DNA of 5,202 nt from Alphaproteobacteria bacterium (GTDB taxonomy: Bacteria > Pseudomonadota > Alphaproteobacteria > ATCC43930 > CGMCC-115725). Positions 5,188 to 5,202 of this stretch are shown one piece after another (the stretch's first letter is position 1; each line of letters starts with the position of its first letter). The stretch is taken from positions 1 through 5,202 of the forward strand of contig VAZR01000266.1 of the NCBI GenBank assembly GCA_005888515.1, written 5' to 3'. A model generated the notes under the pieces. It was given only the letters and a program-made list of their open reading frames with translations. It was not told the DNA's origin and did no database searches. The position numbers and the translations under genes were made by a program.

Positions 5188-5202
5188 CCACTTTTCAGCG
5201 CC

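Noticed and set aside
1..5202. CRISPR array, tRNA, rRNA or insertion sequence.
   Set aside because: No regularly spaced direct repeats, no tRNA-like folds and no transposase motifs were seen on either strand.

Overview
The window is GC-rich chromosomal DNA, most likely from an alphaproteobacterium of the Bradyrhizobium/Rhodopseudomonas kind. Three things point there: strongly G/C-biased third codon positions, a palindromic repeat of the CATTGCGAG...GAAGCAATC type at 3747-3834, and a GTCCCGGC-GAAG-GCCGGGAC hairpin at 5168-5187. From memory both repeats are common between genes in that group, so the taxonomic call is an inference.

Layout from left to right. (1) 2-496 (+) is the C-terminal end of an amidohydrolase of the N-acyl-D-amino-acid deacylase type. 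(2) A 12-bp perfect hairpin at 523-550 separates it from a convergent toxin-antitoxin pair on the minus strand: a RelE/HigB-like (Gp49 family) toxin at 857-1177 followed by an XRE-family antitoxin at 556-843. The pair has a good sigma70-like promoter and a probable operator at 1179-1220. (3) A 165-bp divergent intergenic region holds a perfect 10-bp inverted repeat (1242-1251 / 1269-1278). (4) A plus-strand operon follows: a luciferase-like flavin-dependent oxidoreductase (1343-2401), a small cupin (2427-2777) and a SnoaL/NTF2-like protein (2789-3214). (5) A minus-strand pair converges on it with only 6 bp between stop codons: large (3843-5090) and small (3221-3724) subunits of an aconitase-superfamily hydro-lyase (LeuC/LeuD-like), split by the 88-bp palindromic repeat. 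(6) The last 112 bp hold the upstream region of the large subunit and the second repeat hairpin.

The metabolic genes look like part of an accessory catabolic locus rather than leucine biosynthesis. A flavin monooxygenase, a cupin, a possible small dehydratase/isomerase, a [4Fe-4S] hydro-lyase and an amidohydrolase lie together, and no other leucine gene is visible. The substrate cannot be read from the sequence. The LeuD-like subunit departs from the usual SSRE(H/Q)A motif (it has SSRPAA), and the LeuC-like subunit has GSCANGT where GSCTNGR is usual. A substrate other than isopropylmalate is therefore plausible. No CRISPR array, tRNA, rRNA or transposase was seen, and no gene-free stretch exceeds 300 bp.
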